Of a stretch of 64,000 bases of DNA, positions 39,101-46,508 are shown in pieces (the stretch's first letter is position 1; each line of letters starts with the position of its first letter). The DNA lies in the NCBI GenBank assembly GCA_029242765.1, contig JAQWTJ010000038.1, positions 1 through 64,000 on the forward strand. The letters are read 5' to 3'. The notes below the pieces were generated by a model. It saw only the letters and a list, made by a program, of their open reading frames with translations. It was not told where the DNA came from and did not search any database. Source of the stretch: Flavobacteriales bacterium. GTDB lineage: Bacteria > Bacteroidota > Bacteroidia > Flavobacteriales_D > Sanyastnellaceae. The position numbers and the translations under genes are program-made.

Positions 39101-42100
39101 GTTCGGTGGTGAAGCATCCGCTGGAGACGCTGTCCACAGTGAAATCTTCGTAGACCAATTCAGTCCCATTCAGCACGCAATTGTCGCTTGCCTCAAATGT
39201 GGCATATCCCGTCATATCGGGGTCATTGAACACACCGCACAACGCGTTGACATTCAACGTCACGTCGCCTGGAATTTCGATGCTCACCTGGGGGGCAATA
39301 CTGTCGACAATTTGCAGCGTCTGCGTGCAGTAGGCGATATTGCCAAAGAGGTCTTCTGCCTGCCACCGGCGCTCAAGTGTGTAACAGCTCGTGGCGTCGA
39401 ATGCGACTTCGAACTCGCCCAAATATGAAATTTCCGGGCTCCCGGCATCGTCGCAATTGTCCTGGGCTTCGACCCAGCCCAACACGGGCAAGTCCTCCCC
39501 GCAAGCCAGTACAGTATCGCTGGGGCATGCCGTGAAGACGGGTGCCGTCGTGTCGAGGCGGCAAACTTGTTGCTCGTAGGTGTAGACGCCACAGCTGTCG
39601 CCAAAGACCGTGTAAATATTTGTCAGACAAGCCTCAGGCCCTTCGTTGGGCACGTCAGTCAACGTCACGTCGGCAATTACATCGCCCATCGAGCCCATCA
39701 CAGGCGTCCCGCCAATTTGTCCGCTCCAGTTGAACCAGCCGCCTATGCCCGTGTTGCAGTTGTGGTCATTGGCACTTTCACCCACTTGGAAACCGAAGTA
39801 CTGGGAAACAGGAGCGTGGCCCACGTGCAGCAAGCTGCCTTCGTATTCGCCAAGGCCGTGCAGATAGCTTTGGTCGCCCTGCAAGATGTAAATCGTCCAA
39901 TCCTCGAACGGGATAGAGTCGCAAGCGAAAAGGTGCTTGTATCCGCGCCCCAGATCGCCCCAGGTTCCGCCGTCCATACCGTCTTCAAAGACGTAGAACA
40001 CTTGCCAGCGCTGGTTGGGGTTGAGTTCGTTGGCGATTTCGCCTTCGAGCACGGCCGTTCCGTTGTCGTATTGTGTGAAGCTCAGCCCATCACCCACCTC
40101 CAAGAAGAAGTCTGATGCGGCAAAGCCCAGCATGGCCAATCCGTAGATTCGGATCACTGCATCAGGGCCATTGCCCATGGCCGTGGTGGCCGTTCCAATG
40201 GTGTAGCCCTCGAGATTGGGCGCAGAGTAGCAACCCCAATCTAGGGTGTCTTCCGTGCAGTTGTTCACCACGGTGATGTCGTCGCAGCCCAGCCCCTCAA
40301 AGTCCTCCAAGCATTCGAGCGTATAGTCCTCGATGCCCGGTGTGATCACCAAGCATTCCGGATCGCAAGGGTCGAGCCCCAGCGTATTGCCATTGCAGTC
40401 GAAGCCCGCCTCAGCGTACTCACAGCTGCCGTCGTCATCGCTCGCCTCATCGTTGTAGTTGCAAGCCTCAGTGTCGGTGCAACCTTCAATTTCATCGCCG
40501 TCGCATACCCCGTCGCCATCGGCGTCTTCCAAGCACGCGCCGTCGCAGTCGTATCCGGCCTCAGCGTACGTGCATTCGCCGCTGTCAATGGATGCTTCCA
40601 CATTAAAGTTGCAGGCCAATTCATCCATGCACCCAGCACAACTTGTGTACTCACAGCTCGCGTCGTCGTCGGTCGCCGCCTCATCAAAGTTGCACGCTGC
40701 GGTGTCGGTGCAACCTTCAATTTCATCGCCGTCGCATACCCCGTCGCCATCGGCATCATTTAAGCACGCGCCGTCGCAGTCGTATCCAGCTTCAGCGTAT
40801 GTGCATTCACCGTTGTCAATGGATGCTTCCATATTAAAGTTGCAGGCCAATTCATCCATGCACCCTTCACAACTTGCGTACTCACAGCTCGCGTCGTCGT
40901 CGGTTGCTGATTCATCAAAGTTGCACGCCGCGCTGTCAGTGCAGCCCAAGATTTCATCTTCGTCGCATACCCCATCGGCATCGGCATCATTTAAGCACGC
41001 GCCGTCGCAGTCGTATCCGACCTCGGCGTATTGGCATCCGCCGCCATCGATTGTTGCTTCAAGGTCGAAGTTGCATGCGCCGGGATCTATACAACCTGCA
41101 CAGCTTTCATATTCGCATGAGCCGTCATCCAAGGCGGCCTCGCTGTCGTAGTTGCAGGCCAGTGCGTCCATGCACCCAGCGCAGCTGGTAAATTCGCAGT
41201 CGCCGCTGTCCAAAGTCGCCGTCTCGTCAAAATTGCACGCCAGCGCATCCATACAACCGGCACAGCTTTCAAAGTCACACGTCCCGTCGTTATCCGTCGC
41301 CGTTGCGTTGTAGTTGCAAGCCTCGATTTCCGTGCAGCCTTCAATCTCGTCTTCGTCGCAAATTCCGTCTCCATCAGCGTCTTCCAAACACGCACCGTCG
41401 CAATCATAACCGACGTCCGCATAGGTGCAGTCTTCGTTGTCCAGGTTGGCAGTATTGTCGAAATTACAGGCGGATTCATCCATGCACCCCCACAGAGGAT
41501 TGCACAGGGCGTCGAAGGCCAATGGCGTCTCATAGCTTCCCCAAGACTCGCCTTCTGAGGAAATCTGAACTTCCCATAATACAAGGCATTCATTGCACGT
41601 GGCGGGGTTGAAAATACTGAACTCCACCGTCTCGCCGGCCTCCGCATACACAGATATATTCACGTAAGCAGTGCCCTCAAACATAAAGGGCTCGGCCACT
41701 CCACGGGTCTGCCCGTCGACGCGAGCCAGCACCCAAATATCATTGGAAGTCGCCCCGTCAAAGCTCACCGTTGCGATGAAAGTCGCAGGAATGATGGGCA
41801 ACACTTCAGCTGTCAAATCCGGCTCCAAACAAGGGTCGTCTCCGTCGCAAATTCCATCCCCGTCGGCGTCCTCGAGGCAGTCGCCCTGGCAGTCGTACCC
41901 CACCTCAGCGAACGTGCAGCTTCCGTCATCTATCGTGGCAATTGCATCGAAGTTGCAGGCCTGTGTATCGGTGCAGCCCGTCAATGATCCGGCGCACAAG
42001 GCGTCGATGGCCGCCGGTTCAGCAAAGCTCCCCAGCTCGGCGCCGAGCGACCAAACGGTGGTGGTGGCTCCCGCCGCCTCGCAGTCCTCACAAGTCGCCT

Positions 42101-43493
42101 CGCGGAATACAGAAAAACTCACCTGGTCGCCCGTTTCGGCGTAGATAGCCAAGTTCACGAAGGCCTCACCCTCGAACTCAAATGTTTGGCCTGCTCCCCG
42201 AACCTGTCCGTCCACGCGGGCTATTACGGTGGCGTCAAAGGCCGGCTGACTATCGTAGCTCACCTGAGCGATCATTGTCGCTGGAATAATTGGCAGCACT
42301 TCGGCGTCGGTGCTTGGGCCCAAGCACGGGTCCACGTCGTCGCACACCCCGTCACCATCTTCGTCGGCGAAGCAATCGCCACCACAAACACCTAACACGT
42401 CTTCGCTTGCACAGGAGCCGTCGTCATCTGTGGCGCTGTTGTCGTAGTTGCAGGCTAGCACGTCGGTGCAACCTTCAATCTCGTCTTCGTCGCAAATCTC
42501 GTCTTCGTCCGCATCGTTCAAGCACACTCCGTCGCAATCGTAGCCCATCTCGGCAAACGTGCAAGTCCCGTTGTCGTCTGTGGCGCTGCCGTCGAAGTTG
42601 CAGGCCAGTACATCGGTGCAACCCGCGATTTCGTCTTCGTCGCATATGTCATCGTCATCTGCGTCATTGAAGCACACGCCGTCGCAGTCCACAGCTGTGC
42701 TTCCATACATATCCATAGGGTACTCGCAAGTGCCGTCATCTTCAGTAGCATCTAGATTGAAGTTGCACGCCTGATTGTCCGTGCAGCCTGGCGTGGATTC
42801 ATCGGGGCCGAAGAAGAAGGTGTCGCGAAATTCAGTGGTGCCCAATCCGTTGATGAACACTTGGGTGTAGAGTTGGCCGCTGATATCTCCGTCGGTCGTG
42901 AATTGACCCACCAAGATGCGGAGGGCGGCTCCTGGCACGCCGTTGGAATCGCCGTTGAGCGCGTACCATGCGCCGCCGATGGGGTCGTCGATGGCGATGC
43001 TAGCACCGGCCGTCCCGAAACCGGGGTCGAACACCGTAGCCCAAGGGTTGCCGGTGCTTTGAACTGTTGAAATGTTGGCTTCTCCAGCTGCGGCATTGGC
43101 GGGCCCCTCAAGCCCGATAGTGACATAGCTGTCGTATTGAAGATCCGGGTAAACCGGGAAGAGCAAGGGGTTTGAATTGCTGGCCGTGAGTCCTCCGATC
43201 GCGGCGTGATGGAATGCAGTGGTGGTGTAGACGTACGTCGGGTTGAGCACGTCACCTGAAATGGATGACAGGAAATCGTCTTCATTGACAAGCTCGATGT
43301 AGAGTCGGTAACAAGCGTAACCGGTGAGGTCGACCGTTCCGGTCACCCCGACCAATAGGCCAATGTCAGCTGAAACAGTGTCCACAGACAACTCATAGCC
43401 CTCAGGGGCCGTGTTGCTGTTAATGTACTGCGCACTGACCGTTGGGACGATGCACAAGAGCATCATGATCCCAGTGAGGAATAGGCGTTGCAT
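33117..43493 (-). CDS. Giant (~3,458 aa) secreted adhesin-like protein with GCTD/TSP3-like repeats, HYR-like repeats and T9SS type A sorting domain
   Basis: Signal MQRLFLTGIMMLLCIVPTVSAQ; ~14 GCTDxxACNF repeats; ~21 D(T/I)(T/V)APVF...C HYR-like units; C-terminus SLSPNPASSTTRIGFEVDRLMRVNIDLIGMDGRSTEALYSG...LDIWVEDLPSGVYQVRVSGAGHQITKRLVIQK. Start at ATG 43493; the ORF track start at 43685 is upstream extension. Confidence 0.92.
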   Translation of the reverse strand: MQRLFLTGIMMLLCIVPTVSAQYINSNTAPEGYELSVDTVSADIGLLVGVTGTVDLTGYACYRLYIELVNEDDFLSSISGDVLNPTYVYTTTAFHHAAIGGLTASNSNPLLFPVYPDLQYDSYVTIGLEGPANAAAGEANISTVQSTGNPWATVFDPGFGTAGASIAIDDPIGGAWYALNGDSNGVPGAALRILVGQFTTDGDISGQLYTQVFINGLGTTEFRDTFFFGPDESTPGCTDNQACNFNLDATEDDGTCEYPMDMYGSTAVDCDGVCFNDADDDDICDEDEIAGCTDVLACNFDGSATDDNGTCTFAEMGYDCDGVCLNDADEDEICDEDEIEGCTDVLACNYDNSATDDDGSCASEDVLGVCGGDCFADEDGDGVCDDVDPCLGPSTDAEVLPIIPATMIAQVSYDSQPAFDATVIARVDGQVRGAGQTFEFEGEAFVNLAIYAETGDQVSFSVFREATCEDCEAAGATTTVWSLGAELGSFAEPAAIDALCAGSLTGCTDTQACNFDAIATIDDGSCTFAEVGYDCQGDCLEDADGDGICDGDDPCLEPDLTAEVLPIIPATFIATVSFDGATSNDIWVLARVDGQTRGVAEPFMFEGTAYVNISVYAEAGETVEFSIFNPATCNECLVLWEVQISSEGESWGSYETPLAFDALCNPLWGCMDESACNFDNTANLDNEDCTYADVGYDCDGACLEDADGDGICDEDEIEGCTEIEACNYNATATDNDGTCDFESCAGCMDALACNFDETATLDSGDCEFTSCAGCMDALACNYDSEAALDDGSCEYESCAGCIDPGACNFDLEATIDGGGCQYAEVGYDCDGACLNDADADGVCDEDEILGCTDSAACNFDESATDDDASCEYASCEGCMDELACNFNMEASIDNGECTYAEAGYDCDGACLNDADGDGVCDGDEIEGCTDTAACNFDEAATDDDASCEYTSCAGCMDELACNFNVEASIDSGECTYAEAGYDCDGACLEDADGDGVCDGDEIEGCTDTEACNYNDEASDDDGSCEYAEAGFDCNGNTLGLDPCDPECLVITPGIEDYTLECLEDFEGLGCDDITVVNNCTEDTLDWGCYSAPNLEGYTIGTATTAMGNGPDAVIRIYGLAMLGFAASDFFLEVGDGLSFTQYDNGTAVLEGEIANELNPNQRWQVFYVFEDGMDGGTWGDLGRGYKHLFACDSIPFEDWTIYILQGDQSYLHGLGEYEGSLLHVGHAPVSQYFGFQVGESANDHNCNTGIGGWFNWSGQIGGTPVMGSMGDVIADVTLTDVPNEGPEACLTNIYTVFGDSCGVYTYEQQVCRLDTTAPVFTACPSDTVLACGEDLPVLGWVEAQDNCDDAGSPEISYLGEFEVAFDATSCYTLERRWQAEDLFGNIAYCTQTLQIVDSIAPQVSIEIPGDVTLNVNALCGVFNDPDMTGYATFEASDNCVLNGTELVYEDFTVDSVSSGCFTTERVWTVTVSDSCGNVSEASGTQYLYVQDIIAPSIGLSDVEAELACDQWVCDIDQLVEYGILTYADNCVIDTAYATCYGMSGGCVTPAPTFNVVYTVVDACGNTALESQFIALIDSVSPEISLVCPPDTTVLLDAFCEADWSESALAPVQVSVSDNCDAAPSLEVDVVDSEPNWLCETGEGSFEVTRTWTASSLDHCGNTATETCSVLITVLDVTAPEMVSIDCPVDTTVVLDAACEVNLSLDALGDASGAAEDGCDSAPDVSLFHIDGPAAYSCTGDDAQTQGSYTFERTFYAYAMDDCGNVGDTITCVQTVEVLDQTAPVFIDADSSVTVSCELLYDPTDPSLVALDFGDSCDDDVAVSVSAVAVEGTGSCPGTWMRSWTITDDCGNSATFDQEVVLIDTTAPGIECPADIEIYLDENPNDDTTTVALGMPEVSDNCAGLEALVIDHIDSDFVVACDGDDLTPEGTLTFTRTFTVTDECGNSSSCDQLVNLLDTVAPVATLTDSVVTCEVYDPSTAYTEWTASDNTDSDVAFSWVEDSVYAVECAGSFKVDRTYTFVDDCGNTLPVQQTVTVVDLNAPYVVDGVTPYTLACEEYTSDNSAPALISVEDGCGGEVDLIWTDTPFSGGCVQPFGLVLREYTFTDDCGNAGSFEQYLELYDETPPVVSIECLADTVLVVDADCMTDLSVDLLGWAEVSATDNCGVDEPAIEITFEDGLPLPGCIGEYTLVRTFTAVATDHCGNTDTTSCDMTITVIDITGPVTSVVCPPDTTVSLDANCSADLSYDALGSPAVSALDACDPATGTSWWYQDSDSTMLCEGEDGGDQGSFTFERTFYATSVDGCGNLGDTVSCVQTITALDITAPVFEGEFNTFVACDIFSPDSVYALTASDGCDSNVQIVITAAYPVSASCAGTWLREYDAYDNCGNSSHYTQIINVIDTVAPIITLVCPDDLALYADANCFADTTVATLGEALVIYSDNCDEDLETSYSYYDELVSADCAGSYSFIRTFTATAMDMCDNFTSISCAQLVSVSDTIAPVWTVEIETLPADTTVACGSVPAADILEAVDGCDADIEVLFDEETIGGECAGEYTLLRSWMVSDACGNGISHAQVVTVIDTVAPVFTTALPADTTVSCLSIPEPAEMAIFELCDPTAEIVFYQWSTPGDCGDTEVITRSWSAIDCAGNAVQHEQVVNVIDDSAPVFEGAMEIELSCELWDESAVYVTAYDPCGGEVDIVMDDLMPFSGSCVASYLVTYTATDGCGNSTEMIQNITLIDTTAPVFTEVPTDLTLQCGDDVAPEFTGEAAAEDLCDGNVEVEYTDAVEPGSCDGVMTVVRTWTAEDNCGNTASASQTINVVDTVGPAFVEGLPEDLTVSCDAVPVVEVLTASDACSGAVAVSFSADTSGLGDCPSEFTITRVWTAEDCSANAVTHVQLIEVTDEVAPQFISGPADAVVACDEVPEPAGLEALEATDNCSGAVTIEFVGETSSEGDCPQSWTVTRVWQASDCAGNTSDWTQVLSVEDITAPELSLNFGDMSVVCAADVPQLVATATDGCDAEPVLAAWIDTLSSDGCGNSVVAYGFSATDGCGNSAVQTVTITVNDTTAPAWTSTCDLADGALTTYCGEDYTGETPEFPGFCETAAEDGCGGEVELAWSASFEGGFAPNDSVTQFCATATPEAWEGGMTCTGYDPHDMRMFNFAGDEFYVSVGEGIVSQMADGSWTITQTVASLENPAAGFDIEVLLTGGMDWNAWDTQPFETDFKQDCEDLPDLHEDWMYWILSSGTLSGWGEYAGSEMTLSHQPANLFYGFQVGVAANNMNDAYGYSGWFFYEGTFDGEPINGSGDLFGELDCALPYTVSYTHTATDCSGNVAAFEHSVEVNGGDCEDAGVAPVEPDAGFSTADNSELSDGQTVPVRMASLSPNPASSTTRIGFEVDRLMRVNIDLIGMDGRSTEALYSGSAEPGHTYLLDIWVEDLPSGVYQVRVSGAGHQITKRLVIQK
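34240..39560 (-). repeat. HYR-like domain array (~21 copies) within the giant adhesin
   Basis: Units beginning DTTAPVFTACPSDTVLACG, DTVAPIITLVCPDDLALYAD, DTTAPVFTEVPTDLTLQCG, DTVGPAFVEGLPEDLTVSCD and similar. Confidence 0.8.
40395..42788 (-). repeat. GCTDxxACNFxxxATxDDGSC / DxDGDGxCDxDE repeat array (~14 copies)
   Basis: Counted in the translation; includes near-identical 231-bp tandem units at 40471-40932. Confidence 0.85.
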
Positions 43494-43553
43494 TGCAGTG
43501 ATATAGGTGGGCTCAGGTGAGATATGCATGGATAAGCTCTGCAAAGATGGTGA

Positions 43554-43586
43554 ATAATGCTCGATAAAACAAGCATAATGCTCGAT
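43554..43586. promoter_or_regulatory. Perfect 12-bp direct repeat (ATAATGCTCGAT) at 21-bp spacing upstream of the adhesin gene
   Basis: Copies at 43554-43565 and 43575-43586, 5 bp upstream of a CATCTTTG box (43542-43549, minus strand). Confidence 0.5.
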
Positions 43587-43724
43587 GAAGGTGTCATTGG
43601 CGTCGACGAACGAGCTAAACCGCACAATGCATCCCCGCGCAATGCCGCTTAGAATGCGGGACGCGCAGCTTGAGCCCCAGTTCAAGGACTTTTCAAAAAA
43701 CTTACAGAAAAGCTATCGCGGCGA

Positions 43725-46469
43725 TCAGACCACAATGTTGACGATTCGCCCGGGGACGACGATCACCTTTTTGGGCCTGTTGCCCTCAAGCTGAGCGGCA
43801 GCTCGTGCATCGCCCAGCGCAGCCGCCTCAACATCGGACGGCGACATATCGGCCGCCACCATCAACTCAAAACGCACCTTGCCGTTGAACGACACCGGGT
43901 AGGTTACCTCAGCCTCCACCAAATGAGCGGCATCGAAAACCGGCCACGGCGCGTCGCACACGCTACCCTTCTTGCCGAGTAGCGACCACAAATCCTCAGC
44001 AAGATGCGGGGCATACGGCGAGAGTAAGACGGCCAACGGCTCGAGCAGTTCGCGCTGATGGGCGTCTTGTGCTGTGAGCTCGTTCACTCCGATCATCATC
44101 GCAGAAACCACCGTATTCCAGCTCAAGCGGTCCAGATCTTTTGACACTTTTTTGATGGTCTTGTGCACGGTGCGCAGGCCGTCAGCGGCAGGTGCGGAAT
44201 CCACCACGAGGCAGGCGCCATCTTGATCGCGGTACAGCCGCGCGAGTTTGCGTAGGAAATTGTGCACCCCGCTGATGCCTTTTGTGTCCCAGGGTTTGGC
44301 CTGCTCCAGAGGCCCCAAGAACATTTCGTAACAGCGCAGCGTGTCCGCTCCATAGCGCTCAACCAAGTCGTCGGGGTTTTCCACATTGAACTTCGACTTG
44401 GACATCTTCTCGACTTCAGACCCGCAGCGGTAGCTACCGTCTTCACTCAGCTCAAACGTCGCATTGGCATACTCGGGGCGCCAATTCTTGAAGGCCTCGG
44501 TGTCCAACACATCGCCGTCCACAAGTGACACGTCCACATGCAAGCGCTGGGTCTTGAACTCTTTCCTCCGGTCAAAACTCACAAAACACGGCCCGCCTTC
44601 GATGCGGTAGACAAAGCTGCTCCGCCCCAAAATCATCCCCTGATTGACCAACTTTTTGAACGGCTCATGAAAGCCAATCAAGCCCCTGTCAAACAAAAAC
44701 TTTGTCCAGAAACGACTGTAGAGCAAATGGCCTGTGCCGTGTTCGGCACCGCCGATGTACAGGTCGACTTGGCCCCAGTAGTCGCTCTTGCTGCGATCGC
44801 AAAAGGCCGCGTTGTTCGCAGGGTCCATGTAGCGCAAGAAATACCAACTGCTGCCCGCCCAACCTGGCATGGTGTTGTACTCCATGCGTTCGCCTGTGGG
44901 CACACTCCACCGGGTGGCTCTGGCCAGGGGCGGGTCGCCGTCGGCTGTCGGCAAGTATTCATCTACTTCAGGCAGGACCACTTGGCCATCTTCTACAAGC
45001 TGTGGAATCCCGTCTTTGTATCGAATAGGGAAGGGTTCACCCCAATAGCGTTGCCGGCTGAACACGGCATCGCGCAGGCGATAATTCACTCGGGCTTCGG
45101 CCGCCCCCTTTTCTTCGAGCAGCTCAATTGCTATGGCCATTGCATCCTTTGCCGCCAATCCATCCAGCGCCCCACTGTTCATGAGTACGGCTGATTTGTC
45201 CACGGTTGCACCTTCACCGGTGTCGTGCCCCTCAAAGATGGCTGGAATCGGAAGATTAAAGTGCTGAGCAAAAGCCCAGTCCCGGTCATCGCCAGCGGGC
45301 ACAGCCATCACAGCCCCTGTTCCATACCCGGCCAGCACGTAATCTGCCGCCCAAACCGGCAGCTGCTCCCCGCTGATCGGTGAGACGGCATAAGCCCCAG
45401 TGAACACCCCGCTGATTCCCCGCTCCCCGCTCATTCGCTCGCGCTCGGAAGCCGCCCCCGCCTGCTCGCAGTACGCCTCCACCTTTTTGCGCATTTCCTC
45501 GGTGGTAATCTGCTTCACCAGGTCGTGCTCGGGCGCAAGCACAATAAAACTCGCCCCGTAAATCGTGTCGGGCCGCGTCGAAAAGACTTCAATTTTCAAG
45601 GGGTTGCCGGCTTCCCTCGTGCCGGCCACCTCAAAGCGGATGCTCGCGCCGGTTGACTTCCCAATCCAATTGCGCTGAATTTCCACAATCGAGCTGGGCC
45701 AATCCACCGTGTCTAAGTCGTCAATCAAGCGGTCAGCATACGCCGTGATGCGCATGATCCACTGGCGCATGGTCTTCTGTTCCACGGCGTGCCCGCCGCG
45801 CTCGCTTCGTCCGCCCGAAATTTCGTCGTTTGCCAAGACGGTGCCCAACGCCGGGCACCAATTGACCTGAGAATCTGCCAAATAGGCAAGTCGGTGCTCC
45901 ATCAGCACGGTGCTCTTCTGCCCCTCGTCCATCGTCGCCCATGCCTTGTCCTCACGCTCAAAGCGTGCGACCAGCTCAGCGATCGGGCGGGCACCTCCGG
46001 CCTCCACATCATACCAACTCTGGTAGAGCAGCCCGAAAATCCACTGGGTCCATTTGTAGTATGCGGGGTCGCTGGTGCGCACCTCCCGCGACCAGTCGAA
46101 GCTGAAGCCCAACAAGTCCATTTGCTGGCGGTAGCGCGCAATGTTCGTCTCCGTGGTCACCGCCGGGTGCTGACCCGTTTGGATTGCGTACTGCTCGGCG
46201 GGCAGCCCGAAGCTGTCGTATCCCATAGGGTGCAGCACATTGTAGCCCTGATGCCGCTTGTAGCGCGCAATCACATCCGATGCGATGTAGCCCAACGGAT
46301 GCCCCACATGCAGCCCAGCCCCTGAAGGGTAGGGGAACATATCTAAGGCGTAAAACTTCTTTTTCGGCGTGCCATCAGGGGCCAAAGCGCCTTCGGTCAC
46401 ACGGTAGGTCTCGTCTTCATTCCAACGCTTGCGTTGGGCCGTTTCAATCGAGAGAAAATCGTATTCCAT
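43725..46469 (-). CDS. leuS: Leucyl-tRNA synthetase
   Basis: FYALDMFPYPSGAGLHVGHPLGYIASD...MSKSKFNVENPDDLVERYGADTLRCYEMFLGP. Confidence 0.97.
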   Translation of the reverse strand: MEYDFLSIETAQRKRWNEDETYRVTEGALAPDGTPKKKFYALDMFPYPSGAGLHVGHPLGYIASDVIARYKRHQGYNVLHPMGYDSFGLPAEQYAIQTGQHPAVTTETNIARYRQQMDLLGFSFDWSREVRTSDPAYYKWTQWIFGLLYQSWYDVEAGGARPIAELVARFEREDKAWATMDEGQKSTVLMEHRLAYLADSQVNWCPALGTVLANDEISGGRSERGGHAVEQKTMRQWIMRITAYADRLIDDLDTVDWPSSIVEIQRNWIGKSTGASIRFEVAGTREAGNPLKIEVFSTRPDTIYGASFIVLAPEHDLVKQITTEEMRKKVEAYCEQAGAASERERMSGERGISGVFTGAYAVSPISGEQLPVWAADYVLAGYGTGAVMAVPAGDDRDWAFAQHFNLPIPAIFEGHDTGEGATVDKSAVLMNSGALDGLAAKDAMAIAIELLEEKGAAEARVNYRLRDAVFSRQRYWGEPFPIRYKDGIPQLVEDGQVVLPEVDEYLPTADGDPPLARATRWSVPTGERMEYNTMPGWAGSSWYFLRYMDPANNAAFCDRSKSDYWGQVDLYIGGAEHGTGHLLYSRFWTKFLFDRGLIGFHEPFKKLVNQGMILGRSSFVYRIEGGPCFVSFDRRKEFKTQRLHVDVSLVDGDVLDTEAFKNWRPEYANATFELSEDGSYRCGSEVEKMSKSKFNVENPDDLVERYGADTLRCYEMFLGPLEQAKPWDTKGISGVHNFLRKLARLYRDQDGACLVVDSAPAADGLRTVHKTIKKVSKDLDRLSWNTVVSAMMIGVNELTAQDAHQRELLEPLAVLLSPYAPHLAEDLWSLLGKKGSVCDAPWPVFDAAHLVEAEVTYPVSFNGKVRFELMVAADMSPSDVEAAALGDARAAAQLEGNRPKKVIVVPGRIVNIVV

Positions 46470-46496
46470 GGCGCTGGGAGTCTTGCCGAAGCGCCG

Positions 46497-46504
46497 CAAA
46501 TTTA
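46497..46504 (-). promoter_or_regulatory. Candidate -7 box TAAATTTG upstream of leuS
   Basis: Exact TAnnTTTG match 27 nt from the leuS ATG. Confidence 0.45.
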
Positions 46505-46508
46505 CCCC

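Noticed and set aside
39567-40115. 182-aa plus-strand ORF and other long ORFs antisense to the adhesin
   Set aside because: No signal, motif or promoter support; consistent with chance open frames opposite a long biased CDS.
40459-41151. 230-aa plus-strand ORF with repeated SSSHTPSPSASSKHAPSQSYPASAY
   Set aside because: Exact antisense of the GCTD repeat region of the adhesin; its repetitiveness mirrors the sense repeats and GC-rich codon usage leaves opposite frames open.
40395-42788. CRISPR or intergenic tandem array
   Set aside because: Repeats are in frame within a continuous 3,458-aa ORF and encode conserved Cys-rich units.
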